45,334 nucleotides of DNA, taken from positions 1 through 45,334 of the forward strand of contig JAWQRO010000266.1 in assembly GCA_033557835.1 (NCBI GenBank), given 5' to 3'. Under the pieces are notes generated by a model that was given only the letters and a program-made list of their open reading frames with translations, did not search any database and had not been told where the DNA came from. The stretch comes from Helochares maculicollis. Lineage: Eukaryota > Arthropoda > Insecta > Coleoptera > Hydrophilidae. This document shows positions 33,654 to 44,230 of this stretch, one piece after another. The translations under genes and the position numbers were made by a program. The stretch's first letter is position 1, and each line of letters opens with the position of its first letter.

Positions 33654-33825
33654 TGTGTTTAGGGTTGGCGTTGTACTGAAGAGTATGGAATCCTTTCGTG
33701 TGGAACTCCGCCGTCACTAATTCGCAACCCCTTGAGGGATTCCCCTCGACCGTCAAAAAAATTAAAAACAATCCTAAGATAACACCCTGAGTCCTGCCAA
33801 TCATCAATTTATCTATCACAGCCAT
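33654..33825 (-). CDS. First coding exon of a small secreted protein (candidate gene)
   Basis: On the minus strand, ATG at 33825 (AAATATGG context) opens 57 codons plus one base, ending at a consensus donor, CACA then GTAAGT, at 33654/33653. Residues 14-26 (GVILGLFLIFLTV) form the hydrophobic core of a signal peptide preceded by K and R, with a likely cleavage near VEG/NPS at residue 28. The mature part starts NPSRGCELVTAEF and ends LQYNANPKH, with a single cysteine at 34. If unspliced, the frame ends three codons later. GC content and codon choice are unlike the flanking AT-rich DNA. I do not recognise the family; a neuropeptide, growth factor or other secreted domain protein is possible. 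The next exon may be the one proposed at 33325-33404. Confidence 0.55.
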
Positions 33826-34340
33826 ATTTATTGACAAACAATGTCCTAAAATTGTTTAAAACCCGCCGGTCAACGACTTTATCAACACTTCATTCAAGAA
33901 CTTGAATAAAAATGGTACATTTTTATTTAAAAGAGTAAGAGAGAGAGTTAAAAATTGAAACGATCCTTCTAGTTGCTAAGGCACACTACCCTCCTGTCAG
34001 ATGGAACCCGACTGTACTGCATTCCATGCAAAGGCTACTGTGGTCTCACGAACGCGAGAATCGAGAGTGCGCTTGCACGGCGCGATCCTTGTCACTCCCC
34101 TACTTAATGCGTCTCTGGATGCCTAACCTCACTCTCTCTGACAATAAACAAACGCTGTCTGATGTCCGACAGAGGCGTAGTTTCAAGGGGCTAAGTATCA
34201 AGTCTGTTGCATTCTGTGGTCTTAAAATTATGACTTGCAAACTTTACCTTACTCTCTGAAGGCCTCTTCTAAATAAGCGTGTACCACATATAAACTTGTT
34301 TAAAATGTTTCGGTAGAAATAAATGAGACAATTGACGTAT
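33826..34340. other. Upstream region of the secreted-protein candidate
   Basis: On the minus strand this is the 5' flank of the exon at 33825. 34020-34260 is slightly GC-richer and has an open plus-strand frame without recognisable motif. No promoter element can be assigned with confidence. Confidence 0.35.
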
Positions 34341-34795
34341 TAGGTCTACTGGAAAGTTCTGTCTGGTATTGTCATATCATGTTGATTTGACGCATACATC
34401 TTCCACACCCACGCAGACACTTTACCATTAGAGATATAGTGATAAAGCTCATTTAAAATATTTTATTTGGTACAAAAGCCGCAAAGGAAAACTCCACAGA
34501 AGCGTGTAGAAATTTATTGAAAGTGGTAAATGTATACGCTCTGAGCCGCCATCTTTGACTGATGAGGAGTTTATCAAGACCATACCAGAGGAAGATCTAT
34601 TTCTGACAACATCTGAAATTGCAGACTTATATCTCAGCCGAACAACTCTAGACGGGCTGTATTTGGAAACTAGAATTGGTTTAGATTGCCTCGGGAATTA
34701 CATATGAAAAATTTGACCACTCAGGGTGCCATAAGAGTGCCTCTGCTTAACCAGAATGAAGAACAAAGTTTTTGGACAGAATGATAACTGTGGAT
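34341..34795 (+). mobile_element. Mariner family E fragment: left TIR and N-terminal transposase
   Basis: TA at 34341 is followed by GGTCTACTGGAAAGTTCTGTC, which resembles the terminal repeat of a mariner lineage common in insects. The interior is a decayed transposase N-terminus: SHLKYFIWYKSRKGK, a lost linker, PPSLTDEEFIKTIPEEDLF, TTSEIADLYLSRTTL, then ELHMKNLTTQGAIRV, LLNQNEEQSF and a final piece like MITVD, which is where the first catalytic aspartate belongs. Stops and frameshifts are present. The mariner match ends at about 34790, where the direct repeat R1 begins; no right terminal repeat was found. The lineage assignment is from motif order and is tentative; being a mariner is fairly secure. 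Confidence 0.65.
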
Positions 34796-35092
34796 AGAGC
34801 AGGTCGTTTATTTACAAAAATATTCAAAAAAAAGCACGTTGTGAGCTCGAACAATCTGGTTTTTAGCCTCTTAGCCGAAATTGATCTTAATTAATCGAGT
34901 GCTATACTCAAGAATTAGATGTTTTTAAAACCAAACGTAAAGTTATATTTGGAGGGTTCTTGGCAGCAAACGACAATTTATTTGTTAAGAGTGGTATTAT
35001 GGTTTCGGGGCTACCTTGATTTGTTTAAGGAACACCAGAAAACCAGAAGTGGGAGTTTATTGCTATTTTATATACTTTTCAGTCATAAAAAG
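34785..35092. repeat. Direct repeat R1 flanking mariner B3
   Basis: About 308 bp, 80-85 percent like 36308-36632 by eye. Both start AATGATAA-TGTGGATA and share TTTTTAAAACCAAACGTAAAGTTATATTT, cited in two parts (TTTTTAAAACCAAACG and TAAAGTTATATTT), AGGGTTCTTG, and AGTTTATTGCTATTTTATAT. Both end in TTTTCAGT-ATAAAAAGTA. R1 ends exactly at the TA where mariner B3 starts. Confidence 0.85.
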
Positions 35093-36300
35093 TACCAGGT
35101 GCGCAAGTTTAAAATGTCGTTTTTTTATGAAAAATACCCAATTATTTAAGAATAATGGTAAAACAGTTTTTATTCGAAGTAGTGGCCCTTGCTTTTTACA
35201 CATTTTATCCATCTCTCAGGCAATTTATGGAGACCATTCTAAAAGAAAGCTTCAACTATCATTGATATCGAGCCATTTTTGTACATCCTCGAAAGAAGAG
35301 GTGATAATCAGAAGGCGCCTGGTATGGTGAATACGGCGGGTAGGGTAGGAGTTCTCAGCCAAGCGAACTAATCGTTTCTTTGGCCACTATGGCTAAATTG
35401 CAGGAGCGTTGTCATACTGCAGAATGACTTTGCCGTGTCTTCGAGCCCATTCTGTGCGTTTTTCAATCAATACGTTGTTTAAATTGGTCATTTGTTTTCG
35501 GTAGCGGACAGTATTAACTGTTTCGCCGGGTTTGAGAAGCTCGTAGTGCACTACTACCTTCTGATCCCACCACACATACAGCATTGTCTTTCTGCGAAAA
35601 CGATTCAGTTTTGTAGTCGATGTTGATGGTTGTCCTGGCGTTACCCACGATTTCTTACGTTTGGGATTCTCAAAATATATTCATTTTTTATCGCCAATTA
35701 GAGCCCAATGCAAAAAACCCTTTCTTTTGTGGCGCAAATGCAGCATTTCGCATACAGTTTTTAGTTTTTTCTTCTGTCGTTCGTACAGTTTGTGTGGAAA
35801 CCATTTTCCAACCTCTTGAATCTTCCCCACAACTCTCAGATGATCGGAAATGACTTGCCGAGTGACATTCAGCTGCTCCGCCATCATTTGTTCTCTTTGT
35901 GTATCGTCTTCGTCCAATAATGCTTGTAACTCATTGTCTTCAAATTCTTTTGGTCGATTTTAAAGATTCTTTGTCAATAACATTGAAATCGCTACTTTGG
36001 AAACGTTGACACCAGCGTTCACAACTCTTGACAGTTGGAATAAGATCGTCGTAAGTCTCTACAAAAATTCGGTGACTTTCCGATGCGTTTTTCTTTTGAT
36101 TGAACAAGAGAATCATTAGATGCCGCAAATGCTCTTTACTTGGCTCAAAATTCGACATGTTTAACACGAAAAAGAAGTATACTACTAACTCGTAAACAAC
36201 TAAACGAATATAACGTTTTATAGTAGACAGGCTTAGCAAAAAAATGGCGCTTTGGGTTCCAAAGGTTACTTCAATAAATTTCATGCGCCATCTCAAAATA
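35093..36300 (-). mobile_element. Mos1-like mariner (family B copy 3), minus strand
   Basis: The element's 3' end lies at 35095 next to TA (35093-35094), with the terminal repeat CCAGGTGCGCAAGTTTAAAATGTCG. The transposase reads leftwards from about 36158. The 5' leader is longer than in copy 1 and stays open in frame for about 45 codons upstream of the MSNF start, but the 5' terminal repeat is not recognisable before R2 begins at about 36308. So the element is either missing its 5' end or has a very decayed one. Confidence 0.88.
35200..36158 (-). pseudogene. Broken Mos1-like transposase, copy 3
   Basis: It starts MSNFEPSKEHLRHLMIL at 36158 and continues NASESHRIFVETY, PTVKSCERWCQRF. A frameshift near 35943 leads into DELQ-type helix sequence (LLDEDDTQREQMM), VGKIQEVGKWFPHK, and the first catalytic block as IGDKK then a stop (family GDEKW; aspartate kept). 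KKSWVTPGQPSTSTTKLN and KTMLYVWWDQKVVVHYELL follow. The second block reads ILQYDNAPA and stops at a frameshift. The third reads PYSPYQAPSDYHLF, with the DL after SP changed but the catalytic aspartate of SDYHLF kept. About 50 bases are then missing (the SMGHALAEQ region) before VQKWLD. The C-terminus is frameshifted. Confidence 0.9.
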
Positions 36301-36307
36301 TTTTGCT

Positions 36308-36632
36308 GCTAATGATAAGTGTGGATACAATAGATCGTTTACTCACAAAAATATTAAACAAAGAACATGTTGTGAGCTGGAACAACCTGATTTTTCACTT
36401 TTTAGCCGAGCTCGACCCTAAATAATCGAGTGTAATACTCAAGAAGTAGGCGTTTTTAAAACCAAACGTAAAGTTATATTTAGAGGGTTCTTGTCTGCAA
36501 ATGAAAATTTATTTGCTAAGAATGGTATTGTTACAACTTCGAGACTAGCTTGATTTATTTAAGGTACACCAAAAATCCAGAAGTGGAAGTTTATTGCTAT
36601 TTTATATTCTTTTCAGTAATAAAAAGTATATG
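36308..36632. repeat. Direct repeat R2 flanking mariner B3
   Basis: Partner of 34785-35092. It also ends in ATAAAAAGTA, then continues with unique sequence TATGACAAAGG. So the same TA that holds the mariner at the end of R1 is empty at the end of R2. Confidence 0.85.
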
Positions 36633-39600
36633 ACAAAGGTGTAAATATATAAAATTGTAGCAACTGAATATTTCTTGAACTTATTGAAATAACTATGAGA
36701 TCTCATGACTCACATTACTCTCCATAAAGAGGTGGTTTGTCAGAGCTGATGTGCATCATTTATCCTACTTTTACATTCCCTTCAACTATACGATGTATGG
36801 CAAAGGAAGATATTGCAACCAGAAAACATTCGACCTGGAGACTTTGATATATCGTTTCGTTTAATTTGGTCTAGAGTCTATGTTGCCAAGTTTTGGCATG
36901 CCAAATCTAATTTTTAATCATAAGTCGATTGTTCCATGTTCATTTTTTATGTAACTCTGGAATTTAATAATCTCACATTTTTGATCCTGAAAACTTGAAT
37001 GATCCTATAGCTGACTATCTTGTCCCAGGCCCCTGATGTGTTCATGATAAGGATGATTGATCCAACAATTTTTATCCTGATATTCAATAAAAATTCGGGA
37101 TCGAATGTGACATTATTAGTTTGTATATTACAACTTGAATTTTAACAATTTCGATCCTGAATATATAAAATTTTTGTTTTGAATGTTGCCCTGATTTAAC
37201 TTTTCATTTGTAGACGTAAATTTTTCACTCAACCTCGTTCGTATTGATCATGTGGCCAATTTTTGACTTACTAATCATGGACTTTTCTCTAATTTTTATC
37301 CTATGACCATAAGTTTTTAATCTTGATAATTTCAATATTTCATCTTGATTTTGATTTTCAAAAATGTCGGACTTTCAATCCTGACTATTGAATTTTTAAT
37401 CAGCTTAGAATGATCCTGGAACTATAATTCTAGGCTATGACTCCTTAGTTGATTATAATATGTGCGAATAGAAGCTTTGACTTAATTTTTACATTCCCAT
37501 ATATATATATAAAATTTTCTACATCACTTCTATTAATAGCAGAAGGTGATTCCAAATGACTAATATTTAGAATACTAAAACGCCGGGCCTAGCACATTGC
37601 GTCATTGACATTTATGTCCTTTCTTAGGGCACAAAATCCGCATATATTTCCATGTACTGATTGTTTATTTATGCCGTTCGACTTATATGAGATTTAAAGA
37701 AATTCGGCACGACCAGTAATATTTCCGAATTCGACAACTATATGTAGTCAGTTAGAATGCTTTTGGATGTAAAGATTTATTCCTTTACTTGGCTAGAATA
37801 CCCGCTCAAATATATCATTTGTTGCAATAGTATCTATGACATTTCAAACTTATTAACAATAAACATTTTAATAGGACACGTCAGATTTATTTAGTGAGTA
37901 CATGCGCATAGCAGGTACACGTTTTAAACACATAACTAAACCAAGCATGTGTTATCGTGCAAACTCAAATAAAAATGGCACTGAATGTTGGACACGTACT
38001 GAACATTGAATAAATATGTGTAAATAAGGAAGTATTAATCTGTTTAATCAAGACAAACAACAGTTTGTTGCTCATAGAAATCGATTTCCAAACAAAGGGC
38101 AATTTTTATTTTCACATTATGTGATTCTTTTTCAGACATTTTTTACTAATCTATATTGGAAAATCCTAAAGCCCACTTCACTACATCTTTATATTTTGAA
38201 ACAATCTCTTACTACATAAATTTCTATAGACCGTATCGATGGGAAAGTTCTGAATGTTTACAGTTAATACAACCCATCTACGATTGTTGTATTATTGTAT
38301 CAATAAATATTTGTTGCGACGAAAATATAATACATGAACGTCAGTTTAACCTGAATCAACATATAGTATTGAACAAATGAAGCGAAAGAAGCAAAGATAA
38401 ACAATGTTTAGAAAAGGATTCCTTTAAGAAACTAAATTATTGTCTTTATTTATAGAATAATTCACTTAGAGTCGAACTAAAATTCTACCAATAAATACAA
38501 TAGAATGGATATACAAGAATATATTTATATATTAATGTTTAAACAAAATGACAAATATTTTTGCCTCTTCGTGTTTATGCGATTCCCAAATCAACTAAAT
38601 CAGCAATATCATATTAACCATTTGCTCAAACACAAGTACCACGCATTTAATTCAACTAGGATGCGTAACTAAAGCACCAAAGGTAAACTACGTTAATTTT
38701 ACCAGGGTTAGTATAGGAGTAAATTCTGCATTGTTCCCAGTTAGAATTTATTGACTTATCCCTCTCGCACAGGGTTGGGGCGGAGAGAAGTGGAGATTCA
38801 TCCCCATTTTCGCGCGAGAATTATGGAACAAATAGAATTTCCATATATAGGATCCCAAATCAAGGGTCTGAATATGACTGAGATTACGCTTTTATTTCCT
38901 AAATTGCGGCATTTCCGGCGCCCGTTTATTAAATGAAAATTTATTAAAGACGCCCAAAGGCTATTTAAATCCGAAACTAAATGAAATAGTCCCGAAAACG
39001 AAAAAAAGTTAAGGTTCAAAAGACCATTTTACTTCATTTAGATTGCTGGAGCTCCGCTTTGGATTACTACAGCTTAAAGCTTTTAATGTTATGATCAATT
39101 ATGTAAATTGTAGCGGACGTGAAGGAAGCGTGCTTTACTTGAATTGCAAAAAATTCTAGTTCACATCGAAAGAAATGGCATACCCCTAGAAGTAATACTA
39201 AATAAATGTAAAAATTGAATATAAAAAGCTTGCTGCAGCAAAATCAAATCAAATAATAATAGATGACGCAAATGATAGAAGTTAAATATCGAGGTAAAGT
39301 ATAAAACATGTAGCAAGAAGCATGGATTAGCTATACAAGTACAAAATAATTAATGGCGCGATCGGTAAAATCAACAAAAAAATTATAAAACCAAGTAAAA
39401 AGTGCAAAAATTAATAATAATCAAAAATGCCATGAAAGAACGATTGCAGATGACGCCAAAATGCAAACAAAACAAAAACTCCAAAACTATATATGAAGAA
39501 AAAATGCAAATAAAGTAAATATTCTGCTGGCGAAGAAAAGTTTACAGATGATATTATAATATACTATGATAAAGAAAATCTGGGTATAAAGCGAAACCAC

Positions 39601-40096
39601 AAAGGAAAAAATAAAATGAAGGCAACAATGAAGTAAAAGTTCAGACGAAGCAAAACTACAAATAAAACAAAGCAAGTAAGAAACAATCAACAAAAAATGT
39701 ATTTAAAAGTTTATAATAAAAAAAGTTGCTTGATATATTCTATGTAACAGCAAAAGCTATTTTCATTAAGGTTGGAAGCTTGATCCCTCTTGTGTGCGGC
39801 TACCACCCCCTAAAGGGCTCACTTAATAATCTTCAGGCGAGATTAAAATATAATTAACAAAGAAGCTACGCTTTCTTTGTGCATTATCTCCTTTATACTT
39901 CCCAGCATTCGTTTAGGTAGTTGAACATTCTCACAAAAGGGGTGGAAAGTGTGTGCAATCTGTATTAATATTGGGGTATCGCGTGGCAGAAGGTCATTAA
40001 TAAGCAATCATGCATGATTTACAGCTTTGGGTAGGTCATGGATGGAACCTTGCTTAGAAATAACTAATAGAGGTCAAAGAATTTTGTTTAGCTTAC
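36633..40096. other. Noncoding stretch with a degenerate minisatellite and an A-rich tract
   Basis: At about 36975-37425 the string ATCCTGA and close variants recur many times between AATTTTT and GAATTT strings, at loose spacing of 30-80 bases, like a very old minisatellite. At about 39200-39720 the plus strand is strongly A-rich and T-poor. Between them, open frames at 38156-38380 and 38751-38936 (plus) and 38798-39019 (minus) lack recognisable motifs. The minus frame 38798-39019 could follow the exon at 40097 in phase after a weak acceptor, but I do not consider that supported. Confidence 0.4.
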
Positions 40097-40214
40097 CTGA
40101 AGTTATCGCGTTATTTACAGGACTAGGTCTTTGATAGATGCCGTTTATAGGATGCGCCGTGTTCTTTGCTATCTGAAGTAACACTATGGAATGTTTAATA
40201 TTATCTAGCATAGC
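40097..40214 (-). CDS. Internal exon of an unrecognised gene (exon 3)
   Basis: On the minus strand a strong acceptor (TCTCGTTTTTATTCCAG) ends at 40215 and a strong donor, CTTCAG then GTAAGC, starts at 40096. The 118-base interval is fully open in the frame that continues from the exon at 40319-40396 without a split codon. It encodes AMLDNIKHSIVLLQIAK, then NTAHPINGIYQRPSP, then VNNAITS plus one base. The intron between the two exons is 104 bp. The first part can form an amphipathic helix; the last part is polar and likely disordered. Reading on past the donor would stop after about seven codons. Family not recognised. Confidence 0.6.
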
Positions 40215-40318
40215 CTGGAATAAAAACGAGAACTTCAATTTTCTTTATTCATATTGTTAAATTAATGAATTTATATAATGACAATATTTTTAACCAGCAT
40301 TTTAGTGGCAGTACTTAC

Positions 40319-40396
40319 ATTTGCGTGATCTAAAATAAGTTGGCATTTAACTTTTTCTTCGCTATCTACTATTGAACCAACTCTTTCTTCTAAAGT
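40319..40396 (-). CDS. Internal exon of an unrecognised gene (exon 2)
   Basis: A 78-base minus-strand interval is bounded by an acceptor (CTCTTATTTTTCAG, ending at 40397) and a consensus donor (AAT then GTAAGT). It encodes exactly 26 codons, TLEERVGSIVDSEEKVKC then QLILDHAN, in phase 0 at both ends. The composition (E, K, L, D rich, no stops) is typical of a coiled or helical segment and differs from the flanking DNA. Together with the next exon it gives a continuous 65-residue stretch. The two splice pairs and matching phase make this one of the best supported host-gene signals in the window, though no homolog comes to mind. Confidence 0.62.
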
Positions 40397-40583
40397 CTGA
40401 AAAATAAGAGATGTTTTAAAAGAAATCCTAAAAAGCGGAAGGAACAAAACTTAAATTGACAGGGGGTTACCGATTGATTTTGGAATTTAATTATCTTGAA
40501 ATACAATCATCGACTTCATGGTTAAACTAGTGGAGCCGAGTTCGATCCCGACATTTAAATGCGCCTCAAAAAATATTGCTTAC

Positions 40584-40617
40584 ATTTCCCATTCTGTTCG
40601 AGGCGAATAACACAAAC
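40584..40617 (-). CDS. Possible upstream exon (exon 1) of the same gene
   Basis: A minus-strand donor, GGGAAAT then GTAAGC, lies at 40584/40583, and an acceptor ATTCGTCTTTGTCAG ends at 40618. In the frame required by the next exon it reads FVLFASNRMGN, which would continue into TLEERVGS. It could be internal (34 bases, entered after two bases of a codon), or the ATG at 40592 could be the start, giving an N-terminal MGNT that fits an N-myristoylation signal. The intron to exon 2 would be 187 bp. No earlier exon was found to the right. Confidence 0.4.
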
Positions 40618-42790
40618 CTGACAAAGACGAATGTTTGCTGATTAAATATAACCAGGTAGATTTGGTTCCTATGAGCTGATCTTGAATTTAGCAAAGGTTA
40701 AAGGTTGGTAGTGCGCCTATCCCCCTAAATTAATATTATGTGAACATAATTCGCCCTTTCTACCCCTTACAGGCATTAACGACGTTCTATTCGAACTCAA
40801 AATTGATATCTTGTGACAAATTTATTGTGGATGAGATTAAATTTACCCGGACCAAATAATATTACATGTGAGAGTTCCTCTGATTTAGTACAGAACATTT
40901 TTCTTACAGCTCAAATTTATAAAATGTGTTCATTTAAATGCGAATTTTGTTAGCAGCGAAAAGATGATGTTAATGAAAAGCGTTTTCATGTATTTTAAAT
41001 GGATATTTCGATTTTTATTTAGATGGAAATAAAGCAGGAAGTACTCGAGGAACGAGATTTTACTTTTCTTTGGTTTTTCAATGAATAATTCATTGTTGTT
41101 ACTTACAGCTGTTTTGTTTTGTTTAATTTATAACACCAAAAATGGTTTAATAAAATGTACTAAGTGAGAATATACACTTCGAGATTAAAACTTTTGCTAG
41201 TGCAACCGAAATAAACAAAATGATTAATTTTCACATTTTAGAAATTACAAGAATATTTTGTAATTTCTTTAATCTCACGACAAAATATTGATATATGTGC
41301 ATATGCCATTTTGAAATGATTGATAGAATTTATTCTTATTAAGCTAAAATGATTTCGATACTTTACTTATAAACAAAAGAGGACATTTGATTTCCAGTAA
41401 AGATTACATAAAGCAAACTGCATTAATAAAGGAATAACGCTAAAATTCAATAAGCATTTTCTATTGATGTTATACTTTGTTTGTAAGCGTTAAAGTGTCT
41501 ATCGACACAGTATTTATGAAATGCTTTTTAGACAGATGTTTCCACGTAGATTTTAGACATATTATGAGTATTTTTTTAGAGTTTTAGTTTGTTTTCGTAA
41601 AATGTAACCAATGTACGGCAAATTTTGTATTTAAAGGTTTATTGTCAAGATGATTAGATTTTTGAGTTAATAGTAATAGTTGACTTGAGAACAATTTTCA
41701 TTGTTACTACTTTCTTCGATGACGTCAATAGTTGTAAAAACTGAAAACGTACTAAGAGTTTAAATACAATGCCTCGGCATGCAGGGTAAAAGATACAATG
41801 AACTAAATTGCGAAAACGTTCTTTTAGAATCATTGCATGGAATATGAAAGATATCAGACGAAAATTACAAGAAACTGTAAAATAAATTGAAAAATATGGC
41901 AGCTATTGGCAATTATAATAATCATATAAAAACTGCTACTAATGATTAAAAAATAAATGTACATATTAACTTGTATAACTACAGAGTAGCCATACAAGAA
42001 GAATATGCACTTAATGACTGTCTCATAGTAGATACAAAGACAATGTTGGAGCAAACCAAAGAAAATATTTGATGATATGACGTCTAAAAATTGGTTAACG
42101 ACAATGTAGCAGGTCCACAGACTAATACAAGTATGCCATAATGATGAACCAAAGAAGATGTTAAAAACACTGAAATTTATGTGAATACAGAATTCTAAAC
42201 AAATTAGATCCATTATAGATTGATTATGTTATAGTAAAAAATAATATTTAACTAACAGTAACTAATGTGAAATTATACAGAATGCCTAGCTGCGATTTAG
42301 ACCATTTTTTGCATTAGACAAACATTATTTTACCATTTACAAAAATAAACAAGCTTATAATTCAAGATGATACTACTAACATCAGGGTAATAATTAGCGT
42401 CAAAGTTTATAACATAAAAAAGTAGACAGTATAAAAAGCGTGTACTAGAAAAGATTAGATCAACAACTAGTAAAACAAGATTATGATAATGTCGAAAACA
42501 AAATCATATAAAGGATGCCGTACACAAGAGCTATGCGGCGTTGGCAGAAAAATACAAACAAAAAAATGGACGAAAATTGGCCGAAGGATATAGTACGTCA
42601 GTTAAAAAAAAACTATATGATAGTATTACCCTTCAAACGATACCTATTCAACATTTCATGACAATCCGATCGGTAGATCAACAGTTACAGTGGTTTTAAT
42701 GAGGCTACTCTTGTAATGTTAAAAACATTGGATTCAATGTAATTGTGTGTGTTGATTTGTCATTGCTTTTTAATTATTGCCAATTAAGTC
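40618..42790. other. AT-rich noncoding stretch
   Basis: No supported gene. The minus frame 41854-42213 is rich in I, F and Y, as expected from A-rich plus-strand sequence, and shows no motif. A minus-strand interval at 41109-41161 has splice-like borders but is out of phase with the exons at 40.1-40.6 kb. Confidence 0.4.
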
Positions 42791-42791
42791 A

Positions 42792-43729
42792 AAATTTGAC
42801 CTGATAAGTATTATTGGAACTCTGCTCCATTGAGGCAAAAAGCGGAGAAACTGACTAAATCCGGCCATACAAACAACAGTGAAGCCGAACGCTCTGGTCG
42901 CCCAAAATGTACAGATATTACAAAACATAAAAAACTTCACGAAGCCGTTTTGACAAAAAATAAAATGAAAATTCAAGAGGTAGCTAACACGTTAAAGATA
43001 ACAAAGAAATATGTCGGTTGTATGTCACATGAACGAGAAAGTAATTTTGAAATAAATATCCCGTTTGTTTACAGTGAACCAAAAACAATAACATATTGAT
43101 GAATCTGAGAGCTATTTGGGACAATTTTGGCAGGAGAGGCAGGACTTGTTTGGAATGTATCAATAGACGCAGCTTGGATGCACCACTACACTTTATCCAA
43201 AACGACCAACTACGCAACAGCCAGCTATCAAAGTAATAGCGTCTATATTTTGGGAGGCAAGTGAAATTATATATGTTGACTACTTTGAAAAAGCCATAAT
43301 ATAAATTTCGATCGCTATATAGCCCAACAGGAGCATTTAAAAGAGGATATTGGGAAAAAACGAACCCATATGAAGAAAAAAATAAAATGCTTTTTCAACT
43401 AGACAATGTGTCGTATCACAACTCATTGGCTAGCATAGCCAAATTATACGAAATAATCTTGGAATTGCTTCTGTTCTAGCCAGATCCGCCAGATTTCACT
43501 CTCATCGAGTTTTACCTTTTCCGAGAACTTGTGAATGGTCTTCGGAAAGAGATTTGATTCGAATGAAGAGATATGATCACTGAAACAGAAGCCTGTTTTG
43601 TGATCATAATCGTTCTACAAAAAAGTATCAAAATGTTAGAGAAGCATCGGTAAAACTGTGTCGCTCTTGATAAGTCAATGTTGATAAGTAAAGTATTGGT
43701 TATTTTACGGACTTTCAGCCGATCTGTTA
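42792..43729 (+). mobile_element. Irritans-type (Himar-like) mariner relic, family C
   Basis: The right end GGACTTTCAGCCGATCTGT at 43709-43727, followed by TA, matches the known irritans-subfamily end (complement of ACAGGTTGGCTGATAAGTCC) apart from one missing and two changed bases. The left end, with CTGATAAGT at 42801-42809, is a weaker match. The interval is about 940 bp against about 1.28 kb for full-length relatives, so some 340 bp have been lost, including the transposase N-terminus. It is much more decayed than families A and B, suggesting an older invasion. Confidence 0.75.
42850..43690 (+). pseudogene. Decayed irritans-type mariner transposase
   Basis: Readable pieces in order: SEAERSGRPKCTDIT, KKLHEAVLTKNKMKIQEVAN, TLKITKKYVGCMSHE (second HTH), a lost WVPREL region, then IDAAWMHHYTLYPKRPTTQQ (first catalytic block; family MDETWLHHYTPE, aspartate kept), KVIASIFWEASEIIYVDYFEK, a gap, then MLFQLDNVSYHNSLAS (second block; family FHQDNAPCHKS), AKLYEIILELL, and PDPPDFTLIEFYLF (third block, PPYSPDLAPSDFFLF, aspartate changed to glutamate). 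Many stops and frameshifts. Nonfunctional. Confidence 0.78.
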
Positions 43730-43754
43730 GTCTATGAGGTACAAAACAGATCGA

Positions 43755-44230
43755 TTCTATACTTGAAATAGGTAAAATGGAGGCATCCAGAAGATGTAGA
43801 GCCAACAAAAACAGAAGAGAGTAGTTACAGAAGAAAATTATACAAGGAGGCAGAAATGCAGTAAAGTGAAAGGATGTACAGGAAAAGGGAACTGTACAGA
43901 ATCAAGCAACTTTATCAATCGAATAATAGAATACGGTCAGCAACAATTTAAGTTGAAATATCAGAAGAATATTAAGTAACGTTGTTTTTGAGCATAAAAG
44001 ATTATTGAAAACACGAACGAATGTACCATTGTAGACAAAGACACTACATAGGAGACTATGAAAACAGTTAAAAAAATAAAAAAATCGAGTGTGTCAGGAG
44101 AAATAAAATCTATGCCGAATTGATAAAATTTAGTCACCCAAAACTAATTCGATTAATAGCCACAATGGCTAATACAAGGGTTATCAAACAGTTCGTCAAG
44201 TTTTTGAGAGACTTGTGACTAATGGACGCA
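43755..44230 (+). pseudogene. Non-LTR retrotransposon relic (start of RT domain)
   Basis: With several frame changes, the plus strand reads basic linker-like pieces (YRRKLYKEAEMQ, ERMYRKRELYRIKQLYQ) and then KTVKKIKKSSVSGEI followed by AELIKFSHPKLIRLIATMAN. The latter resembles the first RT motif block of RTE/Jockey-like elements (KNGKAPGPDGIPAELIKYGGP.L). The APG of that block is changed to SVSGE. The family is probably related to the LINE of the 6-9.5 kb array, but the overlapping parts differ, so this is inference. Confidence 0.5.

Noticed and set aside
39487..39693. Minus-strand membrane-protein-like frame
   Set aside because: Hydrophobic look is due to the T-rich minus strand of an A-rich tract.
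40500..40560. tRNA- or SINE-like B box (GTTCGATCCCGAC)
   Set aside because: No correctly spaced A box and no cloverleaf can be drawn; the match is isolated.
41109..41161. Upstream exon for the 40.1-40.6 kb gene
   Set aside because: Its open frame is out of phase with the next exon and would create an immediate stop.
41854..42213. Minus-strand open frame of 119 codons rich in I, F, Y
   Set aside because: Composition follows directly from an A-rich plus strand with few stops; no motif is visible.
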